Positions 24,517 to 32,211 of a stretch of 36,361 nt of DNA are shown here, piece by piece. The stretch spans positions 1 to 36,361 of the forward strand of contig NZ_JAKSYM010000057.1 of NCBI RefSeq assembly GCF_022829545.1, in the 5' to 3' direction. How positions within the stretch are numbered: the stretch's first letter is position 1; each line of letters begins with the position of its first letter. A program made the translations under genes and the position numbers. This DNA is from Methylobacterium sp. J-030. Its GTDB lineage: Bacteria > Pseudomonadota > Alphaproteobacteria > Rhizobiales > Beijerinckiaceae. Under the pieces are notes generated by a model. The model made no database searches and was not told the origin of the DNA. It saw only the letters and a list, made by a program, of their open reading frames with translations.

Positions 24517-24705
24517 TCAGTGTCCGAACAGGGCCACGACGATGCCGACGAGCGTGCCGCCGGCGATCGGCGCGAACAGGGCCAGGACCGAGATCAGGAT
24601 GATGAGCGTGACGGCGGCGTTCTCCTGCCGCTTGGCATGTGGGTCCGGTCGCCGCGGAGGCTCCCACTGCGGTCGGATGGATCGATCCTCGGGCGGGACG
24701 AACAT
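24517..24705 (-). CDS. Small membrane protein (62 residues)
   Basis: From ATG 24705 the protein has a charged, proline-rich N-terminal half (MFVPPEDRSIRPQWEPPRRP) and one long hydrophobic C-terminal segment (starting VTLIILISVLALFAPIAGG) that ends in GH. This is a tail-anchored layout. AAAGGGCG precedes the ATG. The frame extends to 24843, but the extra part is not protein-like. A terminator-like hairpin follows. I recognise no family, and it is convergent with the carboxylate operon. Confidence 0.6.
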   Translation of the reverse strand: MFVPPEDRSIRPQWEPPRRPDPHAKRQENAAVTLIILISVLALFAPIAGGTLVGIVVALFGH

Positions 24706-24841
24706 CGGCGCCCTTTCGGAGCATGAGCCGCAACGGGGTGCCAACGCCCCGCACGCGCGGTTGTGTCGTCGCCGCGACGATCGCCCGCTGCCCCGATCGC
24801 GTCCTGCCGCGTTGTCCCACCCGAAACGCAGGAGACGGCGC

Positions 24842-25087
24842 ATGGCCTACGTGACGATCGAGAAGGACGGCGAGCCCTGGATGCTCTGCCATTCGACCCA
24901 TCCGGGCGAGATCGAGCGGCAGATCGAGGCCGCCAAGGCCGAGGCGCCGACGGCGACCTTCACGCAGCGACCCTCGACCCCGATCGAGAGCCAGCACTGT
25001 GCGGACGCCATGGAGGCGCAGGAGGGCATGGTCGAGGACCCGTTCAGGTTCTTCGCCTACCGCGTCGTCGATGACTCGCTCGCCTGA
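24842..25087 (+). CDS. Small acidic hypothetical protein (81 residues)
   Basis: ATG 24842 has CAGGAGACGGCGC directly upstream, a good ribosome site. The protein (beginning MAYVTIEKDGEPWMLCHSTH) is acidic and soluble, without signal or membrane segment. It has two cysteines, a helical EIERQIEAAKAEAPT stretch and a C-terminal FRFFAYRVVDDSLA. I know no function. The frame is open far upstream, but only this part has normal composition. It is divergent from the 62-residue membrane protein, with 136 bases between the starts, so regulation may be shared. Confidence 0.6.
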   Translation: MAYVTIEKDGEPWMLCHSTHPGEIERQIEAAKAEAPTATFTQRPSTPIESQHCADAMEAQEGMVEDPFRFFAYRVVDDSLA

Positions 25088-25281
25088 GTGCCGAGCCGGC
25101 GTGACGCCCGGCTGCGTGGTCCGCCCGCGCGAGCGGGTTCGAACGCAATCCATTTGACGGCTTTGGCCGAACCGAGGCGGGGACGGTGCTGCGAGCGGTC
25201 GCGCGCGGGCCGCATGCCGAGGATCCGGCCGCGGCGCGGAAACGGCCATCACGCGCGTCGATACGGTGCGAGCGATCAAGG

Positions 25282-25328
25282 CTTCCACGCCCACCCGTGT
25301 TGAGCGGAGGATCGTGTGGGCGTGGAAG
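25282..25328. repeat. 13-bp perfect inverted repeat with 21-base spacer
   Basis: CTTCCACGCCCAC (25282-25294) and GTGGGCGTGGAAG (25316-25328) are exact reverse complements. No T-run follows on either strand, so an ordinary terminator is unlikely. It lies in a 353-base gap (25088-25440) where I see no gene. Confidence 0.7.
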
Positions 25329-25440
25329 GTCAGCGCTCGGCTGGTCGGCTCCGAATGAGCCCGCATGGTTAACGGATGGTTACGACCGGCCCCGCACGGA
25401 TCGTCTCCCGCCGGTGGACGCGGATCGCGCCGTGCTGGGG

Positions 25441-25605
25441 TCAATCCAGCGCGGCCATCAAGGTTGGTTCGACGCCTGGATCGATCTGGTAGGACAGGGC
25501 GATGTTCGCACCATGGTTGATAAGCTGCATCTGACCGAACAGCATCAGAACAGCGAACATCCCCCAGAGGGCTACGAATTTCAGTGGCGGGCCATCATCG
25601 ACCAT
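25441..25605 (-). CDS. Small membrane protein (54 residues)
   Basis: ATG 25605 follows ACAGGAGTGACGGAA, a good ribosome site with slightly long spacing. The protein starts MVDDGPPLKF, continues with one hydrophobic segment VALWGMFAVLMLFGQMQLI, and has a polar tail that would face the other side of the membrane. A longer start at 25650 adds a basic, unlikely N-terminus. I recognise no family. It stands alone on the minus strand. Confidence 0.5.
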   Translation of the reverse strand: MVDDGPPLKFVALWGMFAVLMLFGQMQLINHGANIALSYQIDPGVEPTLMAALD

Positions 25606-26421
25606 TTCCGTCACTCCTGTGTGGCGAGCGCGAGAATGGTACGCGTGCAAACGTGACGAAACTTCATCCGAATAGGGTATGCGGCGTCAGAGAAAGTATC
25701 TGTTTGGCGGATATGTTTAATATCCCGCAGCGAAACAAGAATTCCGGCGATTGATCAATTCATCGTGAGGGCGTTGTGGTGTCTCGAAAACCCACCGCGT
25801 CGGACACGGGTCACGGATTCGGTGCCAACAAGCGTGGGTTTCGGTCTCGGCAGGCCGACGGCACCAGCTGCTCACAGGTTCTTACGGAACGGTTTTGCGG
25901 CTCAAATGGCCTGACCTGCCCGGTATCTTGGACCGAGGGTGCCGGCGCGGGCGGGAGTGGTGAGCCGGCGGGACTGGACCACGAGGTTCGAGATGCGGAC
26001 CCCGCGCGACACGACGCAGGTGGGCGAGCGACCGGTGGCGCAGGCGTGACGGCCGCACCGTTGAACTTCGGCTGGCCCGATTGGGGTGGATTTCTGCCAC
26101 TCCGCGTGATCCTGATGACAACGGACAGGTTGTTTTTGGTCACGCAAGGTACAAAATCCAACGTCCCAGCATTACTACTCGAAATTTCAGGAACACATGT
26201 GTTGCTGACGTTTGAAGAGACGGCGGTGTTTGCCCATGGGGATGCAGCGACTTGCAGACATCAACATGGATGGTCGGTGCCGCCAGGAAGACAATATTAT
26301 TTTCTTCAAATCACGCCCGACGATGAAGCTTCATGCGCCGACGGTCTTGCTGCACGCCGATTTTTGCCATAGCGATTGGGCCAACGTGTTGGGTTTTATG
26401 AAATTTTGATGAATTTATCGA
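25606..26421. other. Low-content intergenic region upstream of the ABC genes
   Basis: About 800 bases with locally lower GC, especially 26100-26420. A 198-codon frame starting at GTG 25776 (+) has no ribosome site, no family resemblance and an incoherent composition, so I do not call it. The promoter of the ABC genes should lie near the right end. I see no repeat or RNA gene. Confidence 0.4.
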
Positions 26422-27120
26422 ATGAATATGCCATTACTTTCAATAAAATCCGTTGATAAATCATACACTGGTCGCTCAGGATCGGTCCCTGTTCTAACGG
26501 GAGTCAATCTCGACATCCTGCGTGGGGAGCTCTGTGCGCTGATGGGGGCCTCCGGATCCGGCAAGACCACGCTGATGAACCTGATCGGCCTGCTGGACCG
26601 CCCCTGTCACGGCCAAATCCATCTGAATGGCGTGCCGACGGCAAACCTGCGCGACGACGCGTTGGCCACCCTGCGCAACCGCCAGATCGGCTTCGTCTTC
26701 CAGGCGTTCCACCTGCTGCCCCGCCTCTCGGCTCTGGACAATGTCGCCCTCCCGCTTCTGTATCGCGGCCTCGGCAAGCGCCTTCGCAGGGCGCGTGCCG
26801 CTGAGGCGCTGCACAGGGTCGGACTGGCGGACCGCGCATCCCACCGCCCGGACGAGCTGTCCGGCGGCCAGCGTCAGCGCGTCGCGATCGCGCGGGCGCT
26901 CGTCGGCGCACCGACGCTGCTTCTGGCCGACGAGCCGACCGGCAACCTCGACAGCTGGGCAGCCGACGATATCATGGCCCTGTTCCTCGCCCTCAATCGG
27001 GATCCCGGCGTCACCATCCTGATCGTGACCCACGATCCCGCCGTGGCCGCACGCTGCCCGCGCCGCATCGTCATGCGCGACGGCCGGGTTCTCGACGGCG
27101 CGGGCGTCCTGCCTTCATGA
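26422..27120 (+). CDS. MacB/LolD-type ABC transporter ATP-binding protein
   Basis: A 232-residue ATPase of the MacB/LolD/FtsE group. The Walker A motif is GASGSGKTT (~42-50), the Q-loop VFQAFHLLP (~93-101), the signature LSGGQRQRVAIARAL (~145-159) and Walker B LLLADEPTGNLD (~166-177), followed by the H-loop VTHD. All catalytic residues are present. It energises the permease encoded next, with which it overlaps by ATGA at 27117-27120. In classical MacB the ATPase and permease are one chain; here they are separate, as in LolD/LolE-like and many related exporters. No clear ribosome site precedes ATG 26422, and a second ATG lies two codons later. The N-terminal codons are AT-richer than the rest. 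Confidence 0.95.
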   Translation: MNMPLLSIKSVDKSYTGRSGSVPVLTGVNLDILRGELCALMGASGSGKTTLMNLIGLLDRPCHGQIHLNGVPTANLRDDALATLRNRQIGFVFQAFHLLPRLSALDNVALPLLYRGLGKRLRRARAAEALHRVGLADRASHRPDELSGGQRQRVAIARALVGAPTLLLADEPTGNLDSWAADDIMALFLALNRDPGVTILIVTHDPAVAARCPRRIVMRDGRVLDGAGVLPS

Positions 27121-28313
27121 CCGCCGTGGGCCAGGCGCGGCTGCGCGAGGTCGTCCGCGAAGGAGCCGGCAATCTCCGGGCCCTCGGAGCGCGTGCCCTG
27201 CTGGCGTTGACCGGCATCGCGGTCGGCACCGCCGCGGTGATCGCGATCCTGCATGTCGGCCACAACGCCCGCGCGGAGGCGATGCGCCAGTTCGAGGCCC
27301 TCGGCACCGATCTCGTGAGCATCACTCCGCACGGCGACAACCACGATGTCCCGGACCTGTCGCCCGAGGCGGTACGGGCGCTGCCCGGGCGCCGGATCGG
27401 GCTCGCCGAGGCCATCCCGATTGTGTCCGGCAGCGCCTCGCTGCGCATGGGACGCGCCTCGCTCTACGCCGCCCTGATCGCCGCCGACGAGGCGCTCTAC
27501 GGTTTCGTCAAGGCACCCGTCGTGGCGGGGCGCCGGACCTCGGATCTCGACGGCGCCGCACCCTTCGTGGTCCTGGGGGCCGATCTGGCGCGGGATGCCG
27601 CCGCCTCCGGAAGACCCGTCCGGATCGGCGATCCCGTGACGGCGAACGATCAGGTGCTGACCGTGATCGGCATCCTGGGGCCGGCCTTTCGGAGCCCGCT
27701 GCTGGGCCTCGATCTGGACCGGTCGGCGGTGATCCCGTTCCAGGCGGCGCGGCGGCTGATGCCGGACGCGAAGATCACCAACGTGGCGGCGCGTCTCGCC
27801 CCGGGCGCGGACGATCGGGCGACGGCCCAGCGTGTGACCGACTATTTCCGCCTGCTCCTGCGCACCGGCAGCGTGCAGGTCAACACCGCCCGGCAGCTGA
27901 TCGACGGCCTGGAGAAGCAGATGCGCGTCTACGCCCTGCTGCTCGTCGGCATCGGCACCACGTCGCTGGTGGTCGGCGGGGTCGGCGTCATGAACGTGAT
28001 GCTGATGAGCATCCTGGAGCGGCGGCGGGAGATCGGCCTGCGCCGGGCGATCGGGGCGCGCCGGCGCGACATCGTCACCCTGTTCCTCACCGAGGCGCTG
28101 ATCCTCTCAGGCATCGGTTCCCTGCTGGGGACCGGCCTCGGCACCCTCGCCGGCTGGATCTTTGCACGATCGTCGGGCTGGCCATTCCTGCCGGCGCCGC
28201 TGGCGCTGCCGCTCGGCGCCGGCATGGCGGTGACGGTCGGCCTGTTCTTCGGCCTCTATCCCGCCCTGAAGGCCGCGCAGCTCGATCCGATCGCCGCCCT
28301 GCGCGCCGAGTGA
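27117..28313 (+). CDS. MacB/FtsX-type ABC transporter permease
   Basis: A 398-residue membrane protein with the MacB architecture. Helix 1 is at ~24-45 (ALLALTGIAVGTAAVIAILH in part). A large periplasmic domain spans ~46-270. Three C-terminal helices form the FtsX domain, including GGVGVMNVMLMSILERRREIGLRRAIGARR (~285-314; conserved core EIGLRRAIGAR). These mechanotransmission proteins work with a periplasmic adaptor and an outer-membrane channel to move substrates out of the periplasm, for example macrolides, heat-stable enterotoxin or lipopeptides. A strong stem-loop follows the stop codon immediately. The matching adaptor and TolC-type genes lie 2.4 kb downstream on the same strand, so one tripartite machine is likely. 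Confidence 0.92.
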   Translation: MTAVGQARLREVVREGAGNLRALGARALLALTGIAVGTAAVIAILHVGHNARAEAMRQFEALGTDLVSITPHGDNHDVPDLSPEAVRALPGRRIGLAEAIPIVSGSASLRMGRASLYAALIAADEALYGFVKAPVVAGRRTSDLDGAAPFVVLGADLARDAAASGRPVRIGDPVTANDQVLTVIGILGPAFRSPLLGLDLDRSAVIPFQAARRLMPDAKITNVAARLAPGADDRATAQRVTDYFRLLLRTGSVQVNTARQLIDGLEKQMRVYALLLVGIGTTSLVVGGVGVMNVMLMSILERRREIGLRRAIGARRRDIVTLFLTEALILSGIGSLLGTGLGTLAGWIFARSSGWPFLPAPLALPLGAGMAVTVGLFFGLYPALKAAQLDPIAALRAE

Positions 28314-28347
28314 GGCCGGGGTTCGCCCGGACGACCGGGCGCCGGCC
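28314..28347 (+). terminator. Strong stem-loop right after the permease stop
   Basis: GGCCGG (28314-28319) pairs with CCGGCC (28342-28347) outside, and CGCCCGG (28324-28330) with CCGGGCG (28335-28341) inside around ACGA, with a GGTT bulge. There is no T-run, so it may terminate weakly or protect the upstream mRNA end. It could separate the ABC genes from the downstream genes. Confidence 0.45.
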
Positions 28348-28816
28348 CCCCGATATGACATGCCTCCGATCCGCGCCCGGATCCTGAAGCGCCGCAGATC
28401 AGGCGGAGGGCACGAGTCGAAGACTCCGCGTCGAACCGGCTCCGGCGCGGACCGATCGAAGTGGAATCGTGACTGATTGGATTTTGCATAAAGAATTGTC
28501 TCGAACAGGTCGAAGATGTTCAGCTGTGGATGCGCTTCTGAGGTGATCGACATCCACCGATCGAACCTCAGCGACGGTTTTATTCAGATACAACCGTCTG
28601 TTGGTTGACCTCAGATCGCAAGTTTGTTCTGCTCGATGGGCCGGAGCATGACGCCCGGCGCCGAAGGTCTGCGGGATCCCGCGGCCTCCTCGGATCCGTG
28701 GGGCGATGCAGCCTCCGCAATCCCGCGCAGATCAGCCGAGCGACCGTCCGTGTAAGCCGACCGGCTGTTCGTACCCGAGCAGAGTGATTCCGCATCCGGA
28801 GCAGGGAGATTCGAAC
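28348..28816. other. Intergenic region before the secreted protein
   Basis: About 470 bases without a supportable gene. It contains a 7-bp inverted repeat, GACGGTT (28573-28579) and AACCGTC (28592-28598), which could be an operator. Its length suggests that the secreted-protein gene has its own promoter. Confidence 0.4.
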
Positions 28817-29314
28817 ATGCGTGCTTTGATGGTTGGTCTATCTGGGCTGATCGGTGTTCTGTGTCTGAGCGACTCGGCCATGGCTCAGACGAGAAACACT
28901 GTCACGATCAACTTGCACAACCAGTCGAAACATTCGATAGGTCTTCACGACGTACGATCAATGCCTCAAGCAAAAAACTGGACGTGGAGCCCACAAACGG
29001 TAAGCCGCGGAGATATGGGAACCTTTATCGGGTACTGGGACGATGACCAGGCTCAGAATTTGACTGTAGAATTTGACGGATATACGCCAGGACCCTACGG
29101 GTGTCACGTTTCGTGTTCTGTTGGCATATCAATATACCCATCTAGTGCTGCAAGTAAAGGGGGGTATGGCTGTCCGACGCCGCCCGAAAAACCAAAATAT
29201 ACGGTGACCAGCAATAACAATTCTTGCGGAACTGTGAGTTGCTTCGATTCCAGCGCGGCTACGTGGAATAAAGAAACCTGCAGCTATATCGTTGAAATGG
29301 AATGGTCAGAATAA
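28817..29314 (+). CDS. Secreted six-cysteine protein of unknown function
   Basis: A 165-residue protein with a Sec signal peptide (start MRALMVGLSGLIGVLCLSDS, cleavage probably after SAMA) and a mature part of ~142 residues. The mature part has six cysteines (CHVSC, GC, SCGTVSC, TC), enough for three disulfides, many Asn/Ser/Thr/Trp/Tyr, and an alternating beta-strand pattern (NTVTINLHNQSKHSIGLHDV; YIVEMEWSE at the end). This is reminiscent of small beta-sandwich secreted proteins such as aegerolysins, but I cannot confirm a family. AGGGAGA precedes ATG 28817. Base composition is clearly AT-richer than its neighbours, a sign of transfer. It lies between the permease and the TolC/adaptor genes. 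Confidence 0.75.
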   Translation: MRALMVGLSGLIGVLCLSDSAMAQTRNTVTINLHNQSKHSIGLHDVRSMPQAKNWTWSPQTVSRGDMGTFIGYWDDDQAQNLTVEFDGYTPGPYGCHVSCSVGISIYPSSAASKGGYGCPTPPEKPKYTVTSNNNSCGTVSCFDSSAATWNKETCSYIVEMEWSE

Positions 29315-29446
29315 CGTATCGACTGCGAACGCTCGGATATTTTGCGCCAGCATTCCTGCGACCGGGCGAAGCATCGCTTGATCGTTCGCATCAAACCATT
29401 CCTAATCCAGTGCATGACCGAGCGCCCTAGCCGAAAACGCGTCAAG

Positions 29447-29477
29447 CTTGACATCGAACTACCTCGTCGATGTCAAG
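29447..29477. promoter_or_regulatory. Perfect 11-bp inverted repeat upstream of the 335-residue protein
   Basis: CTTGACATCGA (29447-29457) and TCGATGTCAAG (29467-29477) are exact reverse complements with a 9-base spacer. The palindrome GTCAAGCTTGAC (29441-29452) overlaps the left arm. There is no T-run. An operator or alternative leader structure for the gene at 29620 is more likely than a terminator. Confidence 0.5.
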
Positions 29478-29619
29478 TTCTGACATAATTGCGGCAGTCT
29501 ATCATGTTTGAAGATTGGCAAATAAGCCCTCGGTCCATTGGGCCGGAAGCACAGGTTGATAATCAATCTGTCGATCGAAATCCGGCGACAAGGAACAGTC
29601 GTCTACACAGGAGTACGAC

Positions 29620-30627
29620 ATGGTATCCGCAGTTTCTTCCTCCTCCGCAGCGCTGAAGGTCCTGCAGGTGCAGGCGCCGCAGCAAGCGTCCACCGGTGAG
29701 CAGAACCAGGATCCGCTTAAGCAGGCGCTCGATCCGCGGTCGCTCGTGATCCTGCCCGCGCAGTCGTTCGACGCCCTGCTGAAGGTGTGGGCCGAGCTCC
29801 GGGGTGGCTCCGACCCGGTGCAGGCGTCTCAGAGCCCGCCGACCATACACCCGGGCGGAGGGCCGGCGCAGACGAGCATGCTGGCGGCGGCCGAGCCCGG
29901 ACCCGACCAGGGGGCCACGTCGTTGAAGCACTGGTATCAGCAGATGGATGAACTCAAGCTCCATTCGAGAGTTCCCCTGAACAGCGCGCTGATGCCGTGG
30001 AACTCGGCCGATGTCATTCAGCAGTTGAAGGACGACGACGCGCATCACAGCAATCATAGAGAGCGCGCGCGCCAGATCCGCGCGAGCGACGCGTTGGTTC
30101 TCCAATCGATGGCTGAGACGCCGCCGGAGGACGTGGCGCAGATACGCGCCTTCGGCGGCGAGGTCTGGTACGAATACAGCCAGACCTTCGATCGGCCCAG
30201 CGACCAGGAATTTGCTCGCAACATCAAGAACTATACCCTGTACGGGCTCGGCCTCAACGAGCCGATCGACCCGTCCAACGAAATATCCCAGGCCTTGCTA
30301 AACGGCACGGCACGGGTCATACGCGCCTCCACGATACTGGGATCGCAATTCAAAAAAGACGTTAGTTACGACATGTACGCATTCAACTCTCAGGTCAATC
30401 ATTACACTCAAGTCGGCGAATGGGGTCGGACTGGCCACAACGAAGATTATATGTATGAACTCGAGAAGAAGTACCCCACCATGAAGGTGTCCTACATCGC
30501 AGCCTATGGCGATTTCGGGTTCATCCTGTATCCGAAGACCGGGGCCGCGGCGGCTGCCTCCACGGCCGTAGCCCAGGGACAGGGCACCGGGACCGCCACG
30601 CCGCCCGCGACCGCACCCATACACTAA
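29620..30627 (+). CDS. Unrecognised 335-residue protein, candidate export substrate
   Basis: CAGGAGTACGAC places ATG 29620 firmly. There is no Sec or Tat signal and no membrane helix. The N-terminus is Ser/Ala/Val rich (MVSAVSSSSAALKVLQVQAP), followed by a Gln/Pro/Gly-rich, probably disordered stretch to ~105. A more ordered domain (~106-308) contains DELKLHSRVPLNSALMPWNS, VWYEYSQTFDRP, an aromatic-rich YDMYAFNSQVNHYTQ and YIAAYGDFGFILYPKTG. The tail is Ala/Thr/Pro/Gly low-complexity. I recognise no family or catalytic motif. It ends 67 bases before the TolC-type gene on the same strand, so it is probably in that operon. Its position suggests a protein handled by the exporter, but this is inference. 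Confidence 0.75.
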   Translation: MVSAVSSSSAALKVLQVQAPQQASTGEQNQDPLKQALDPRSLVILPAQSFDALLKVWAELRGGSDPVQASQSPPTIHPGGGPAQTSMLAAAEPGPDQGATSLKHWYQQMDELKLHSRVPLNSALMPWNSADVIQQLKDDDAHHSNHRERARQIRASDALVLQSMAETPPEDVAQIRAFGGEVWYEYSQTFDRPSDQEFARNIKNYTLYGLGLNEPIDPSNEISQALLNGTARVIRASTILGSQFKKDVSYDMYAFNSQVNHYTQVGEWGRTGHNEDYMYELEKKYPTMKVSYIAAYGDFGFILYPKTGAAAAASTAVAQGQGTGTATPPATAPIH

Positions 30628-30694
30628 GGACCGATGCGCGCTTTGAACCGCCGCGGCGCGAACCCAGTCGCCGCCCGGCGAACCGGCTAGCGCC

Positions 30695-32206
30695 ATGTCC
30701 CGTCGGATCCGATTGGCAAGAGCCGCGATCGGTCTCGTCGCGGTGATCGGGGCGGTCCACGAGTCTCGTGCGGCCCAACGGCCCTCCAAACCGTCCCGAT
30801 CGGCCGCGCCACCATCGTTGGCCACCGCCACCCCGGACAGGAAGGCGAAAGCCGCGAGCGCGGCCGGCATCCCCCTCAGCCTGACGGACGCCGTGTCCCT
30901 GGCCCTGCGCGACAACCGCACCATCCGTGGCGCCTACATCGACCGCATCACCCAGAAATTCGCCCTGCGCGTCGCCGAGGACGGGTTCATGCCGCATCTC
31001 GGCCTCTCGGGCGGCGCGGTGCGGCAGACGATCGCCGGGATCACCACAACCAGCCTCGACGTCACGCCGGGCGTCACCGCACTCCTGCCCTCCGGCGCCA
31101 CCGTCACGTTCGCCTGGGCCAACCACGCGAGCGCGGGCGCCGGCATCCGGACGCGCAGCACGGGCGGCCTCCTGTCGGTCACGCAGCCGCTCCTGCGCGG
31201 GGGCGGCGTCGACGTGACCCTGGCGCCGATCCGCTCGGCCCGGCTCGGCGAACAGGCGAACCGGCTGCGGCTCAAGGCCATCGTGTCGGAGACGATCGGA
31301 CAGGTGATCTACGCCTATCGCGATCTGCTGCGCGCCCAGAAGGCCCTGGTGCTCGCCCAGGCCGCGGTGGGCCGCGCCGAGGAGATTGTGGCGATCAACC
31401 GTGCCCTGATCGATGCCGGACGGATGCCCGCGGTCGAGATCGTCCAGTCCGAGGCCGACCTGGAGAACCAGCGCCTGGGCGTGCTGGGCGCGACCCGGTC
31501 CCTCGACAGCACCCGCCTCCGGCTCCTGGACCTGCTCGCCCTCGACCTCGGAACCCCGATCCTGGCCGCCGAGAGCACCGAGCCGGCACAGGTCGCCACC
31601 CATCTGCCGCACCTGATGGCGGTCGCGTTCGCGCAGCGGCCCGACTATCTCGGCCAGCTCCTAGTGCTGGAGCAGACCAAGCTCGGCCTCGTCGTCGCCG
31701 AGAATGCGCGGCTCTGGGACCTCTCGCTATTCGCGACCCGGGCTGTCGGGCGCACGACGATCACGGGGCCGCAGGGCCGCGTCACCGGCCAATCCGACAC
31801 CACGGTCGGGCTGGCCTTCAACGCCCCCCTCAACGATCTCCAGCGCGAGCAGCCCTTCGTCCAGGCGACGGCGAGCCGCCAGTCCGCCGAGTTGCAGTTC
31901 GAGACGATCCGCCGGGGGATCGAGCTGCAGATCCGCAGCGCGGCGAGCGACGTCGCGATCCGCTGGCGCCAGCTCGAAGGCGCGCGCCGCGCCCGCGATC
32001 TGGCGGCCCGCGCGGTCGAGATCGAGCGGGAGAAGCTCAAGGCCGGGCGCTCGGCCAACTATCAGGTCCGTGCCCTGGAGACCTACCTCCGCTCGGCGGA
32101 CATCCAGCTTCTCGACACCGTGATCGGCTACCTCAATACGCTGACGCTGCTCGATCTCCAGCTCGGGACCACCCTCGACACGTGGCACGTCGCCCTGCGG
32201 GATTGA
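30695..32206 (+). CDS. TolC-family outer membrane efflux protein
   Basis: A 503-residue precursor with an N-terminal signal peptide (RLARAAIGLVAVIGAVHESRA, shortened here: core IGLVAVIGAV, cleavage near SRAAQ). A Pro/Ser/Lys-rich linker follows, then the two TolC repeats. Family signs are LSLTDAVSLALRDNRTIRGA (~61-80), the helical hairpin AQAAVGRAEEIVAINRALIDAG, LLSVTQPLLRGGG, and a second repeat ending in EREKLKAGRSANYQVRALE. TolC proteins form the trimeric outer-membrane duct for tripartite exporters and type I secretion. It is followed by the adaptor gene after five bases and preceded by the unknown 335-residue protein, and so completes the envelope-spanning part of the MacB-type machine upstream. 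Confidence 0.92.
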   Translation: MSRRIRLARAAIGLVAVIGAVHESRAAQRPSKPSRSAAPPSLATATPDRKAKAASAAGIPLSLTDAVSLALRDNRTIRGAYIDRITQKFALRVAEDGFMPHLGLSGGAVRQTIAGITTTSLDVTPGVTALLPSGATVTFAWANHASAGAGIRTRSTGGLLSVTQPLLRGGGVDVTLAPIRSARLGEQANRLRLKAIVSETIGQVIYAYRDLLRAQKALVLAQAAVGRAEEIVAINRALIDAGRMPAVEIVQSEADLENQRLGVLGATRSLDSTRLRLLDLLALDLGTPILAAESTEPAQVATHLPHLMAVAFAQRPDYLGQLLVLEQTKLGLVVAENARLWDLSLFATRAVGRTTITGPQGRVTGQSDTTVGLAFNAPLNDLQREQPFVQATASRQSAELQFETIRRGIELQIRSAASDVAIRWRQLEGARRARDLAARAVEIEREKLKAGRSANYQVRALETYLRSADIQLLDTVIGYLNTLTLLDLQLGTTLDTWHVALRD

Positions 32207-32211
32207 CGCGC

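Noticed and set aside
25120..25160. GGTTCGAAC, resembling a tRNA T-loop
   Set aside because: The flanking bases cannot form a T-arm, and no acceptor, D- or anticodon stem is present.
25369..25383. Second CtrA-like sequence (TTAA-N7-TTAC)
   Set aside because: One mismatch in the right half-site and no gene starting downstream in either direction at a sensible distance.
25776..26372. 198-codon plus-strand frame starting at GTG
   Set aside because: No ribosome site, composition changes along its length, no family similarity. It was considered as a toxin or regulator upstream of the ABC genes but could not be supported.
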